Source of the DNA: Actinoplanes philippinensis
GTDB taxonomy: Bacteria; Actinomycetota; Actinomycetes; Mycobacteriales; Micromonosporaceae
DNA: 64,000 bases
Assembly: GCF_900113015.1 (NCBI RefSeq)
Contig: NZ_FONV01000001.1
Coordinates: forward strand, 248,001 to 312,000
Direction of reading: 5' to 3'
Shown: positions 1 to 8,785 of the stretch, one piece after another
Numbering within the stretch: the first letter of the stretch is position 1
Layout: each line of letters opens with the position of its first letter
Notes under the pieces: model-generated
What the model saw: only the letters and a program-made list of their open reading frames with translations
Database searches by the model: none
What the model was told of the DNA's origin: nothing
Translations under genes and position numbers: made by a program

Positions 1-402
1 GGCCGCGTAGTAGCCGGCCTCGGCCCGCTCGTCCTCCAGCGGCCAGGACTGGCCGAGGTCGTCGAGCGGCTGGACCATCGGGGTGACCCGCACGTAGTTG
101 TAGTACTTGCGGATCGCGCCGGTGCCGGACTGCTGGAAGTGGGTGAACCCGGAGGCCTGGTGCCGGTCGAACATCTCCTCCGGCACGCCCTCGGTGTTCT
201 TGGCGTACCGGCCGTAACCGGTCGGGTACGCCCCCGAGTACGCACAGGCGGAGACCATGCCCAGGGGTGAGGTGGCCCCGGGGTGGGTGTTGCCCACCTG
301 CGGTTTCGGCCACCACCAGGTGGCGGCCAGACCGTGTGCCCGGGGCAGGTCGGTGGCCGCTGTGCCGATGAAGGGATCAACGTTGTCGAGGATGGCCGGA
401 CT
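1..402 (-). CDS. GH92-like glycoside hydrolase, N-terminal part, no usable start (partial)
   Basis: The minus strand reads as an uninterrupted coding frame that runs off the left edge. It carries hallmarks of GH92 (alpha-1,2-mannosidase family) N-terminal domains in order: NVDPFIGT, GNTHPGATSPLGM, GAYPTGYGRY, SGFTHFQQSGTG and KYYNYVRVTPM. The frame begins right after the TAG stop of the GGDEF-EAL gene (403-405) and lies in the same frame as that gene. No ATG, GTG or TTG lies between this TAG and the conserved PFIGT motif. The first in-frame GTG is at position 297, inside the domain and without a clear ribosome binding site. The gene is therefore either disrupted at its 5' end, started at an unusual codon, or split by a nonsense mutation. 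The family assignment is by motif recognition; the rest of the protein is outside the window. Confidence 0.6.
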
Positions 403-2694
403 CTAACCGGCCACGGCGGTCCCCATGGTTTCGTGCAGGTGAACTCCCTCGAAGGTGGACCTTTCGTGGGACTGGAGCAGCATGACGTCGAACTCGGCGG
501 CGGGAAGCGGCTTGCTGAAGAAGTAGCCCTGCACGGCCGGGCAGCCGGCGGCCCGCAGCGCCTCCCAGTCGGCGAGTTCCTCGACGCCCTCGGCGATCGT
601 GGACATGCCCAGCGACTGGGCCAGCCACAGCACCGCCTGGATGATCGACGCCTTGCGCTGGTCCTCGGCCAGGCCGGCCACGAACGAGCGGTCCAGCTTG
701 ACGATGTCGGCGGGCAGCGACTTGAGCCAGGTCAGCGAGCTGTAACCGGTGCCGAAGTCGTCCAGCGCGATGCGCACGCCGAGCTGCTTGAGCACGGTGA
801 GCCGCTCGCTGACGTCGACCGTCGAGGAGAGCAGGGCGGTCTCGGTGATCTCCAGGACGATCCGGGACGGGTCGAGGCCGGGCAGCCCGGACAGCAGGCT
901 CGCGACCATCGGCACGAAGTCCGGCTCGGCCAGCTGGCGGGGGCTGACGTTGACCGAGACGTAGCCGAGCCGGTCGTGCCAGTGCAGCAGGTGCTCGACG
1001 GCCGAGCGCAGCACGTGCTCGCCGAGCGGCACGATCAGGCCGGTCTCCTCGGCGGCGCCGATGAAGTGGAACGGGCTGAGGATCTCCCCCTCCGGGGTGC
1101 GCATCCGGACCAGGGCCTCGGCGCCGGCGATCCGGCCGGTGACGGTGGAGACCACCGGCTGGAACCAGAGCGGCAGGGTGAACCGCGGGTCGGCGGCCAG
1201 TGCCCGGCGGACCCGCGCCTCGGCCGCGATCTTCTGTTGTACGGGCACCCGCAGCTCGTCGGTGTACACCTGCAGACGGTTGCCGCCGGCCCGCTTGGCC
1301 GCGTACATCGCGGTGTCGGCGGCCAGCACCACGTCGTCGGCCGAGATCGCGCCGGTGGCCGTGGTGACGCCGATGCTGCAGGCGACGGGCAGCTCGTGGC
1401 CGCCGACGGCGAGCGGCTCGCCCAGCGACGCCAGGATGTTGTCGCCGACCTGCACGCCGGCGCCGGCCGGGCCGGTCAGCGCCACGATGAACTCGTCGCC
1501 GCCGAGCCGGGCGAGCCGGGCGCCGGCCGGGACCACGTGGGTCAGCCGGATCGCGAGGGCGCGCAGCACGTCGTCGCCGGTGGTGTGCCCGGCCCCGTCG
1601 TTGATCGTCTTGAAGCGGTCCACGTCCAGGTAGATGACGCTGACCGGCTCGGTGGCGGCGGCCAGCATCTCGGCCAGGTCGTGCTCGAACGCCTTGCGCG
1701 ACAGCAGGCCGGTCAGCGAGTCGTGGCGCACCTGGTGACGCAGCTCGGCCTCGTGGTCGCGGACCTCGGTGACGTCGTTGCAGTGCACGAAGATCATCTG
1801 CAGGCCGCCGTCGCGGTCGTAGAGACCGGTGGCGTGGGTCTGCACCCAGATCACCGCGCCGTTGTCGGTACGCAGGTACTGCCGGGTCATCGTGACCGGC
1901 TCACGGGTCCGGGTGAGCAGCTGGGCGTACCGCGGCTCGTCCGGCATCATCGGGCGCAGCGGCAGGTCACGGACCGTGAAGTCGGCGGGCACCTCGTCGG
2001 GCAGGCGCAGCCAGGTGCGGTAGGCGGCGTTGGTGCGCAGCAGGCGGCCGTCGGTGGCGAACATGGCCATCGGCACCGGCGTCTCGTCGAAGGCGACGCT
2101 GAGCTGGGCCTGGCTCTCGCTCAGGTGCTCCTCGGCGCGCGCCTCCTCGATCTCGTTGAAACGCCAGGCGACCAGCTGGAACGAGGCGGCCGCGAGCACC
2201 GCCGCGCCGTGCAGCAGCGCCCAGACCAGCGGGTGCTGCTGCGCCGCGTGATGGCCGAAGGTGTGGTCCGCCTCGATCACACCGAAGCCGGCGTGATGCA
2301 GCGTGGTGCCGACCAGGAAACCCCCGAACGGCACCCAGTCCCGGTAGAGGGCGAGCGCCGGGATCAGGATGAAGAACGTGAAGTGCGCCTCGGTCAGGCC
2401 GTCGCAGACGATCACGAAGCCGCCGCAGGCGGACACGTAACCGAGCGCCACGGCGAGGGACCGGACCCGGCGGTTCGTCAGGAGAGTCGCCGCCATCAGG
2501 GCGACCAGCACCAGGCCGTCGGTGCTCAGCAGCTCCTGCACGCCGGCGTTCCGGAGCACGCCGAAGACGGTGAAGAACACCATGCAGAGGCCGAGCAGCA
2601 CCGTCAGCAGCCGGTGCCGGCCGGCCCAGTCCTTGTCGCTGAGCCGGCCACCGGCCGGGAGCCAGTTCCGCAGCCTCGCCATCCACGTCGCCAC
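403..2694 (-). CDS. Membrane-anchored PAS-GGDEF-EAL protein (c-di-GMP turnover)
   Basis: This 763-residue protein starts at GTG. About six hydrophobic segments lie between residues 28 and 175, followed by a PAS domain (about 200-315), a GGDEF domain (about 325-480) with an intact GGDEF motif at 398-402, and an EAL domain (about 495-750) with EAL at 526-528 and the downstream motifs DDFGTGYSS and KLDRSFV. By family knowledge such proteins make and/or hydrolyse cyclic di-GMP. Both catalytic motifs look intact, so either activity is possible. I see no RxxD inhibitory site just before GGDEF. A c-di-GMP effector candidate (PilZ protein at 54105-54794) lies in the same window. The last 25 residues go beyond the EAL fold and end seven codons after an in-frame ATG that could once have served the GH92-like gene. 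Confidence 0.92.
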   Translation of the reverse strand: MATWMARLRNWLPAGGRLSDKDWAGRHRLLTVLLGLCMVFFTVFGVLRNAGVQELLSTDGLVLVALMAATLLTNRRVRSLAVALGYVSACGGFVIVCDGLTEAHFTFFILIPALALYRDWVPFGGFLVGTTLHHAGFGVIEADHTFGHHAAQQHPLVWALLHGAAVLAAASFQLVAWRFNEIEEARAEEHLSESQAQLSVAFDETPVPMAMFATDGRLLRTNAAYRTWLRLPDEVPADFTVRDLPLRPMMPDEPRYAQLLTRTREPVTMTRQYLRTDNGAVIWVQTHATGLYDRDGGLQMIFVHCNDVTEVRDHEAELRHQVRHDSLTGLLSRKAFEHDLAEMLAAATEPVSVIYLDVDRFKTINDGAGHTTGDDVLRALAIRLTHVVPAGARLARLGGDEFIVALTGPAGAGVQVGDNILASLGEPLAVGGHELPVACSIGVTTATGAISADDVVLAADTAMYAAKRAGGNRLQVYTDELRVPVQQKIAAEARVRRALAADPRFTLPLWFQPVVSTVTGRIAGAEALVRMRTPEGEILSPFHFIGAAEETGLIVPLGEHVLRSAVEHLLHWHDRLGYVSVNVSPRQLAEPDFVPMVASLLSGLPGLDPSRIVLEITETALLSSTVDVSERLTVLKQLGVRIALDDFGTGYSSLTWLKSLPADIVKLDRSFVAGLAEDQRKASIIQAVLWLAQSLGMSTIAEGVEELADWEALRAAGCPAVQGYFFSKPLPAAEFDVMLLQSHERSTFEGVHLHETMGTAVAG

Positions 2695-2748
2695 GAACGC
2701 AGCATCGGCCGTCCAGGGCGCCCGGCGCAGGACGAAGCGGGTTGTAGG

Positions 2749-3978
2749 TCAGGTGCGATCGGTCCCGAGCACCGTGGCCAGCGCCGCGACCACCCGGTCG
2801 GCGTCCCGGCCGGTGCTGCCCACGCCGAAGCTGATCCGCAGCAGGCCGGGCACGTCGCCGCACGCGCCGGTCCGGCCGGCCCCCGTCAGGCGGCGGACCA
2901 GCGGGTGCGCGCAGAACTGACCGGCCCGGACGCCGATGCCGTGCTCACGGCCCAGCCGCTGGGCGACCTCGGCCGGGTCGTGGCCGGGCAGCGCCAGCGA
3001 CACGATGCCGACCCGCGGGTGGTCCGGGCCGAAAAGGCTCACCTCGGTCGCCCCCGGCACGCCGGCCAGCCCGGCCCGCAGCCGGGCCAGCAGCTCCTGC
3101 TCCTGCCGGTGCAGGACGGCCCGGTCGGCCGCGGTGAAGGCGTCACAGACCGCGGCCAGGGCCACCGCGCCCAGCAGGTTCGGGGTGCCGCCCTCGTGCC
3201 GGGCGGCGCCGGTGGCCCAGGTCAGCTCCCCGGGACGGTCACCCACCGCGGCGCTCGCGCCACCACCGGCGAGGTACGGCTCGGCCGCGTCCAGCCAGTC
3301 GGAGCGGCCGGCCAGCACCCCGGCGCCGAACGGCGCGTACAGCTTGTGGCCGGAGAGGGCGAGGTAGTCGGCGCCCAGGTCGTCGAGGTCGATCGGGACG
3401 TGCGGCGCCAGCTGGGCGGCGTCGACGACCACCCGGGCGCCGTACGAGTGGGCCACGTCGGCCAGCTCGCGGACCGGCCACACCTCGCCGGTGACGTTGC
3501 TCGCCCCGGTGACGGTGAACACCACCGGACCGGACAGCCCGTCGAGCGCCCCTTTGAGACTGCCGACCGCCTCGTCGGGCGAGGCGGGGGCGGGCAGGCG
3601 CAGCGGGTTCGGCCAGGGCAGCAGGTTGGCGTGGTGCTCGCCGTCGAACTGCACGGTGGTCGTGCCCGCGGGCAGTGCCCGGGCCAGCAGGTTGAGGGCG
3701 TCGGTGGTGTTGCGGGTGAAGACCACGGTGTCCCCGGGACGGGCGCCGACGAACTCGGCGACCACGTCCCGGGCCAGCTCGTAGGCGAGGGTGGACGCCT
3801 GCGAGCGCACTCCGGTGCCGCGGTGCACGCTGCCGTACCGCGGAAGGAGGTGGTGAACCGCGTCAGCGGCCGCCCGCACGCACGGGGCCGAGGCCGCGTA
3901 GTCGAGGTGGACGAAATCGTCGTCGGCGCCGATCACGTCGAGCGGGGAGCCGATGACGTCGAGCGGGGAAGATGGCAT
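2749..3978 (-). CDS. Class V aminotransferase, SufS/cysteine desulfurase-like
   Basis: The 409-residue protein is a fold-type I PLP enzyme. The cofactor lysine is in SGHKLYAPFGAG, the upstream DAAQLAPH holds the aspartate that contacts PLP, and the C-terminal half has RAGQFCAHP, where the cysteine aligns with the catalytic Cys of SufS-type desulfurases. Family knowledge suggests cysteine desulfuration or a related C-S or C-N lyase reaction; the exact substrate is not evident. The start at 3978 is chosen because GGAGG sits seven bases upstream; an open extension to 4101 has no such support and low-complexity composition. The N-terminus contains a tandem duplication (PLDVIGS repeated). No Suf scaffold or SufBCD gene is adjacent, so a role in Fe-S assembly is not supported by context. 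Confidence 0.88.
   Translation of the reverse strand: MPSSPLDVIGSPLDVIGADDDFVHLDYAASAPCVRAAADAVHHLLPRYGSVHRGTGVRSQASTLAYELARDVVAEFVGARPGDTVVFTRNTTDALNLLARALPAGTTTVQFDGEHHANLLPWPNPLRLPAPASPDEAVGSLKGALDGLSGPVVFTVTGASNVTGEVWPVRELADVAHSYGARVVVDAAQLAPHVPIDLDDLGADYLALSGHKLYAPFGAGVLAGRSDWLDAAEPYLAGGGASAAVGDRPGELTWATGAARHEGGTPNLLGAVALAAVCDAFTAADRAVLHRQEQELLARLRAGLAGVPGATEVSLFGPDHPRVGIVSLALPGHDPAEVAQRLGREHGIGVRAGQFCAHPLVRRLTGAGRTGACGDVPGLLRISFGVGSTGRDADRVVAALATVLGTDRT
3925..3966 (-). repeat. 21-bp tandem duplication at the N-terminus of the aminotransferase
   Basis: Two copies of a 21-bp unit encode PLDVIGS and PLDVIGA back to back in codons 5-18. The copies differ at only a few positions, so the duplication looks recent. 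It leaves the reading frame intact and precedes the conserved domain. Confidence 0.8.
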
Positions 3979-4183
3979 GACCGCGCCTCCACGGGTTCGC
4001 CGTTTGCCGCTGTCGGTCGACAACGGCCTGGTCCTCACCCGGGGCACCCCGTCGCGAACGGAAGGGTTGCCGGCCAGCAAGCCGGGGCTGTGCGCTGGCA
4101 CTCATGACCTGCATCCGAAATTAGCAGATGTCACGCCGGCCGTCCATTTCCCATGCAACAAGTAGGGAATAGAGTCGTCATCC

Positions 4184-4969
4184 ATGACGACCTCGTTCCA
4201 GCAGCAGTGGGACCAATGGCACACCGGGCACGAGCAGCGGCGCGCCGATCCGCACGGCTTCCTCGCCATCACCGGCCTGCACTGGCTCACCGAGACGCCG
4301 CAGAGCTTCGCCGACGCCCCCGGCGCCTGGAGCACCGGGCCGGCCGGGGTGACCGTCGTGCTCGGTGACGGCGAGTCGCTCGACGGCGACGCCGGCCCGA
4401 TCACCGGCACCCACACGTTCGCGCCGCTCGAGGAACGCGCCGACGTGACCGTGAGCCACGGCGACGTGCGGATCGAGATCGCCCGGCGCGGCGGCTTCGA
4501 CGTGGTACGGCCGCGCAACCCGGCGAGCCCGGTGCTGGCCGCCTACACCGGCACGCCCGCCTACCCGGCCGACGAGAAGTGGGTGGTGACCGGACGGTAC
4601 GTGCCGTTCGACGAGCCGAGGCCGATCACCGTGGGCTCGGTGGCCGAGGGCATCGAGCACGTCTACGAGTCGCCGGGGCGGGTCGAGTTCGAGGCCGGCG
4701 GCCAGTCGCTGGCCCTGACCGCGTTCAACGGGACCGCGCCGGGGTCGCTGTTCGTGCTGTTCACCGACGCCACCTCGGGGCTGACCACCTACGCCGCCAA
4801 CCGGAGCCTGTTCATCGCGCCGCCGGCCGCGGACGGCACGGTCACGCTCGACTTCAACCGCGCCACGAACCTGCCGTGCGCGTACACCGAGTTCGCGACC
4901 TGCCCGCTGCCGCCGTCCGGCAACCGGCTGGCCGTCGCGGTGGAGGCGGGCGAGCAGATCCCGGCGTAG
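4184..4969 (+). CDS. DUF1684 domain protein
   Basis: This 261-residue soluble protein has the family signature near the N-terminus (GFLAITGLHWL preceded by a W/R-rich helix) and the conserved C-terminal block NLPCAYTEFATCPLPP with NRL following. DUF1684 proteins are widespread in actinobacteria and have no firmly established function that I can state. No signal peptide or membrane helix is visible. The gene stops 9 bases before the M20 hydrolase start, so the two are probably cotranscribed. No clear ribosome binding site precedes the ATG, and a weak TAGGGAAT-like element lies about 20 bases upstream, so a leaderless transcript is possible. Confidence 0.85.
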   Translation: MTTSFQQQWDQWHTGHEQRRADPHGFLAITGLHWLTETPQSFADAPGAWSTGPAGVTVVLGDGESLDGDAGPITGTHTFAPLEERADVTVSHGDVRIEIARRGGFDVVRPRNPASPVLAAYTGTPAYPADEKWVVTGRYVPFDEPRPITVGSVAEGIEHVYESPGRVEFEAGGQSLALTAFNGTAPGSLFVLFTDATSGLTTYAANRSLFIAPPAADGTVTLDFNRATNLPCAYTEFATCPLPPSGNRLAVAVEAGEQIPA

Positions 4970-4978
4970 GGTCCCTCC

Positions 4979-6052
4979 ATGGAGCACCTCGCGGAGCTAA
5001 TCGCGATCCGCTCGACCGCGGATCGGCCGGACGAGCTGCGGCGTGCGCTCGACCTGCTGCTCACCGTCGCCGGCCCCGGCTTCGGGGTCCGCCGTTTCGA
5101 GTCCGGTGGCAGGCCGAGCGCGCTGCTGACCGTTCCGGGCCGGGCCGGCCCGCCGCGGGTGATCCTCAACGCCCACCTGGACGTGGTGCCCGGCGAGCCG
5201 CACCAGTTCGTGCCGCGGCGCGACGGCGACCGCCTCTACGGCCGCGGCGCCCACGACATGAAGGCGGCCGCCCTGGTGATGACCAGGGTGTTCCGCGACC
5301 TGGCCGCCACCCTGCCGTACGGCCTGGCGCTGCAGCTGGTCACCGACGAGGAGGTGGGCGGCTTCGACGGCACCGGGCACCAGGTGGCGCAGGGGGTCCG
5401 GGCCGGTTTCGTGGTCATCGGCGAGCAGAGCGGGCTGCGGGTGGTCACCGAGTCGAAGGGGATCATCCGGGCCCGGCTGGCCGCCTCCGGCCGGACCGCG
5501 CACGCCGCCTACCCGTGGCTCGGGTCCAACGCGCTGGTCGCGGTCACCGACGGGGTGCGCCGGCTCCTGGAGCGGTATCCGGCGCCGGCCGCCGAGGCGT
5601 GGGTGACGACGGTCAACGTGGCCCGGATCGACACGCCGAACCAGGCCGCCAACGTGGTCCCGGCCGAGGCGGAGGCGCTGCTGGACATCCGGTTCCCGCC
5701 GTCCGACCCGGACCTGGCCGGGCGCGGGCCGGAACAGGTGGCCGCCTTCCTCGCCGAGGTCACCGGGCTGACCGCCACGGTCGAGGCGCTGGGCGCCCCG
5801 CACTTCGCCGACCCGGGCAGCGCCGAGGTGCTGCTGCTGCAACGGGCCGCGCGGGAGGCGGGCTACGACGGGTCGCTGCTGCGCAAGCACGGGGCCGCGG
5901 ACGGGCGCTTCTACTCGGCCGAGGGCGTGCCGGCGGTGATCTTCGGGCCGGGCGGCGACGGGCAGCACGGGCCGGAGGAGTATGTCGATCTGCGCACGCT
6001 CGGGCCGTACCGCCGGGCGCTCGAGACGTTCTTGACGGGCCTAGACGGCTAG
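4979..6052 (+). CDS. M20 family metallopeptidase/deacylase (ArgE/DapE-like)
   Basis: The 357-residue protein matches M20 di-zinc hydrolases: HLDVVP (H66, D68), RGAHDMK (bridging D93), VTDEEVGG (catalytic E124 and E125), a dimerisation domain with HAAYPW, and a late HG motif in RKHGAADGRF. The family removes N-acyl groups from amino acids or cleaves small peptides; the substrate here is unknown. It follows the DUF1684 gene after 9 bases. TAGGG lies eight bases before the ATG. The 3' end overlaps the convergent HD gene by 12 bases. Confidence 0.9.
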   Translation: MEHLAELIAIRSTADRPDELRRALDLLLTVAGPGFGVRRFESGGRPSALLTVPGRAGPPRVILNAHLDVVPGEPHQFVPRRDGDRLYGRGAHDMKAAALVMTRVFRDLAATLPYGLALQLVTDEEVGGFDGTGHQVAQGVRAGFVVIGEQSGLRVVTESKGIIRARLAASGRTAHAAYPWLGSNALVAVTDGVRRLLERYPAPAAEAWVTTVNVARIDTPNQAANVVPAEAEALLDIRFPPSDPDLAGRGPEQVAAFLAEVTGLTATVEALGAPHFADPGSAEVLLLQRAAREAGYDGSLLRKHGAADGRFYSAEGVPAVIFGPGGDGQHGPEEYVDLRTLGPYRRALETFLTGLDG

Positions 6053-6595
6053 CAGGTGCTCGACGCGGGCGGCGATGGCCCGCAGGTGGGGGCGGCGGGC
6101 GGCGCCGACCTTCGCGTTCCACGAGCAGGGGCCCTGGCGGTGCAGCATCTCCGTGTAACGGGTCTCGGTGTCGACCCGCGCGCCGGCCGGCCCGACCGTC
6201 TGATCGGCGTAGGTGAGGGCGTCGGCCATCAGGCTGCGCTCGTCGGGGAACGCCGCCAGCTGCTCGCCGAAGCCGCGGGCCGCGCCCACGAAGCGGGCGC
6301 CGGAGTGGTAGGCGACCAGGCCGGCGATCCGGGCCGGCCAGCCCTCGGCGCTCAGGTGCACGGCGCCGTCGAGCGGATGAAAACCGGTCAGCGCGATCGG
6401 CTCGGCATAGCCGATGTCGTGCAGCCAGGCGGCTGCCACCAGGACGTCCGGATCGAGGTCGAGACGGGCGGCGAGCTCCGCCGCGCGCTCCGCCACTCCG
6501 GCCGTGTGCTTCCACCGGTTGCCGCTGTCGCCGATCAGCGACGCGGCGACGGACCGGGCGAGAACGGCGCGGCTGGGAGCGAGAACGGCGGTCAT
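6041..6595 (-). CDS. HD domain phosphohydrolase-like protein
   Basis: The 184-residue protein has the metal ligands of the HD superfamily: the first histidine in KHTAGVAERA and the paired residues in AAAWLHDIGYAEP, followed by a later histidine in LDGAVHL. HD proteins hydrolyse phosphomonoesters, nucleotides or phosphodiesters; this short, single-domain form gives no hint of substrate. The gene converges on the M20 gene with a 12-bp overlap. There is no strong ribosome binding site before the ATG. Confidence 0.85.
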   Translation of the reverse strand: MTAVLAPSRAVLARSVAASLIGDSGNRWKHTAGVAERAAELAARLDLDPDVLVAAAWLHDIGYAEPIALTGFHPLDGAVHLSAEGWPARIAGLVAYHSGARFVGAARGFGEQLAAFPDERSLMADALTYADQTVGPAGARVDTETRYTEMLHRQGPCSWNAKVGAARRPHLRAIAARVEHLLAV

Positions 6596-6660
6596 CGCAG
6601 GATGCTACGTCCGCGCGGGTTAACGGCGGATGGACGGACGATGACCGCTGACCGAAACCG

Positions 6661-6981
6661 TCAACCCACTCGCAACCTCTGCGACGGCACCCCGGCCGCG
6701 GCGAGCTGAGCAGCGAGAGGACCGCTGGGATTGTCGACGAAGACGGCCACCTGATGGTCGTCGCCGAGTCCGCACGCGGCGGCCACCGAGCCGAGATTGA
6801 TCGGGTCGAGCTCGCGGACGTGCGCGAGATCGACGATCAGGCGCAACGGCCGCACCCGCCGGACCGTGTGCACCAGGAGCTGGCGCAGCTCCACCGCCTC
6901 GTCCGGGCCGACCGCGCCGTGCGGCTGGATCACCACACTGCCGTCGGCGCTGGTGCTGACCTCGACAACCGAGCCACGCAT
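6661..6981 (-). CDS. STAS domain protein lacking the phosphorylatable serine
   Basis: The 106-residue protein fits a stand-alone STAS fold of the anti-sigma-factor antagonist type: a beta-strand start (VVIQPHGAVGPDEA), the central strand LRLIVDLAHV and the loop ELDPINLG. In SpoIIAA-type antagonists this loop reads D-S-S-G and its serine is phosphorylated. Here the serines are replaced (D-P-I-N), so regulation by phosphorylation in the usual way is unlikely. No kinase or anti-sigma gene is adjacent. The divergent neighbour is the secreted DUF1906 protein. Confidence 0.78.
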   Translation of the reverse strand: MRGSVVEVSTSADGSVVIQPHGAVGPDEAVELRQLLVHTVRRVRPLRLIVDLAHVRELDPINLGSVAAACGLGDDHQVAVFVDNPSGPLAAQLAAAGVPSQRLRVG

Positions 6982-7041
6982 CGCACTCGCCTCTCGTTAA
7001 CCGTGCGTTCAGGCGTCTGACCACCATAGGCGCGGCCTTGT

Positions 7042-7079
7042 GTTCACCCGGCACAACGAGGCATGGACATCGGGTGAAC
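7042..7079. promoter_or_regulatory. 9-bp inverted repeat in a divergent promoter region
   Basis: GTTCACCCG at 7042-7050 is repeated in inverted orientation as CGGGTGAAC at 7071-7079 with 20 bases between. It lies between the STAS gene (minus) and the DUF1906 gene (plus). It could be an operator or an RNA hairpin. No regulator gene next to it suggests which. Confidence 0.35.
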
Positions 7080-7186
7080 TGTGGGAGCCGCGGCGGGCCG
7101 ATCAAATTCAGCCGAACAGGCAATTTGCCGATCCTGATACGTCTGTTTACCTCTATGGGCCCTCCATATCGATGAAGTGAGACCCC

Positions 7187-8785
7187 ATGTTGCGAAAAGT
7201 CACCGCCGGCATCGTCAGATACCGGAGGCGGCTACTCGCAGCCGTGGTAGTGACACTCTCGGTCGCCCCGCTCGCGTTGATCAACGGCAACGCCACGGCC
7301 GCCGCCGCGCTCGCCCCGCAGCCGGGGAACTTCACCGGGTACGGGTTCGACGCCTGCACCGCCCCGTCCAGCGAGACGATGGCCGCGTGGCTCGCGTCGT
7401 CGCCGTACCGGGCGGCCGGCATCTACTTCGGCGGCAACAACCGGGGCTGCACCCAGGCCAACCTGACGCCGGAGTGGGTCCGCGAACAGGTCACCCGCGG
7501 CTGGCGGCTGATCCCGCTCTACGTCGGCCCGCAGGCCAGTTGCACCACGGTCACCCGGAAGAACCTGATCGACGACACCCAGGCGTGGGCGCAGGGCCGG
7601 GCCACCGCCGAGGACGCGGTCCGCCAGGCCACCGCGCTCGGGCTGTCCCCGGAGAGCGTGCTGATCTACGACATGGAGTCGTACGACAGCAAGAACACCG
7701 TGTGCCGCGACGGCGTCCTCGCGTTCATGAACGGCTGGACCGCCCGGCTGCACGACTTCGGCTACTTCTCCGGCTACTACAGCAGCACCGCGACCGGCAT
7801 CGCCGACCAGGTCGCGGTCTACGACAAGCCGGGGTACGTGCGGCCCGACTACGTCGACTTCGCCCGCTGGGACCAGGTCGTCACGGTCACCGACAAGGTG
7901 ATCCCGGCAGGCCACTGGACCCCGAAGCGGCGGATGAAGCAGTACCGCGGCGGGCACCAGGAGACCTGGGGCGGCGTCACCATCAACATCGACAACGACT
8001 ACCTGGACTTCGCGCGGCTGCCCGCCGCCAAGCTGTCCGACTGGAACCGCAACGGCTGGTCCGACGTGATGGCCCGGACCACGTCGACCGGGAACCTGTT
8101 CGCCTACCCGGGCAACGGCACGTACATCTCCGAGGGCGCCCGCAGCAAGGTCGGCGTCTACCCGTCGGCGAACGCGCTGCTGCGGATGGACCTCAACCGG
8201 GACGGTCTCACCGACCTGATCGTGCGGACCAAGGCCGGCGCGGTCTTCTTCTACCCCGGCGTGAGCAGCGGGAAGTTCGGCGCCCGCAAGCAGCTGTACA
8301 AGAACATGAGCCACCTGCGGGAGCTGACCGCGATCGGCGACTTCAACCGGGACGGCTACCCGGACCTGCTCGCGTCGCAGACCAGCAACGGCAACGTCTA
8401 CCTCTACCCGGGGCAGAAGGGCGCGAAGTTCGGCAAGCGGGTGGCGCTGGCGTACGGCGACTGGAACAACCGCAGCGAGTTCGCCGGCGTCGGCGACTTC
8501 GACCGGGACGGCGTCCCGGACCTGCTGGTCAAGATGACCAGCTCCGGGACGCTGTACCTCTACCCCGGTAAGTCCGGTGGATTCAAGGCGGCCGTGAAGG
8601 TCGGCACCGCGAGCGGCCTGCGCGACCTGCTCGGCGTCGGCGACTTCGACCGGGACGGGTTCACCGACCTGGCCGCGGTCCGGGCGTCGACCGGCGCCCT
8701 GCTGATCTACCGCGGCACCGGCAAGGGCTTCCGCGCCGGGTTGCAGGTCAGCACCGGTTACAAGGGCCGGTCACCCCTCTTCTGA
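7187..8785 (+). CDS. Secreted DUF1906 glycoside-hydrolase-like protein with VCBS/FG-GAP repeats
   Basis: This 532-residue protein opens with a signal peptide (basic RYRRR, hydrophobic core, cleavage near ATAAAA). Residues about 45-285 match DUF1906 (Rv2525c-like), a TIM-barrel domain related to GH25: GYGFDACTAPS, AGIYFGGNN, LIPLYVG and YDMESYD. The rest carries at least five repeats of the form D-x-N/D-R-D-G-x-x-D-L (for example DFNRDGYPDLLA and DFDRDGVPDLLV), typical of VCBS/FG-GAP calcium-binding propellers. A cell-wall or polysaccharide target is an inference from the family. The 3' end overlaps the convergent kinase gene by 15 bases. A GAAGTGAG element precedes the ATG. Confidence 0.88.
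   Translation: MLRKVTAGIVRYRRRLLAAVVVTLSVAPLALINGNATAAAALAPQPGNFTGYGFDACTAPSSETMAAWLASSPYRAAGIYFGGNNRGCTQANLTPEWVREQVTRGWRLIPLYVGPQASCTTVTRKNLIDDTQAWAQGRATAEDAVRQATALGLSPESVLIYDMESYDSKNTVCRDGVLAFMNGWTARLHDFGYFSGYYSSTATGIADQVAVYDKPGYVRPDYVDFARWDQVVTVTDKVIPAGHWTPKRRMKQYRGGHQETWGGVTINIDNDYLDFARLPAAKLSDWNRNGWSDVMARTTSTGNLFAYPGNGTYISEGARSKVGVYPSANALLRMDLNRDGLTDLIVRTKAGAVFFYPGVSSGKFGARKQLYKNMSHLRELTAIGDFNRDGYPDLLASQTSNGNVYLYPGQKGAKFGKRVALAYGDWNNRSEFAGVGDFDRDGVPDLLVKMTSSGTLYLYPGKSGGFKAAVKVGTASGLRDLLGVGDFDRDGFTDLAAVRASTGALLIYRGTGKGFRAGLQVSTGYKGRSPLF

Noticed and set aside
3979-4101. N-terminal extension of the class V aminotransferase
   Set aside because: The extra 41 residues are basic and low-complexity, and the internal ATG at 3978 has a good ribosome binding site.
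283-4107. A 1274-codon plus-strand open frame
   Set aside because: It lies antisense to the GGDEF-EAL and aminotransferase genes, has low-complexity composition and no domain; it results from the lack of stop codons in GC-rich antisense frames.
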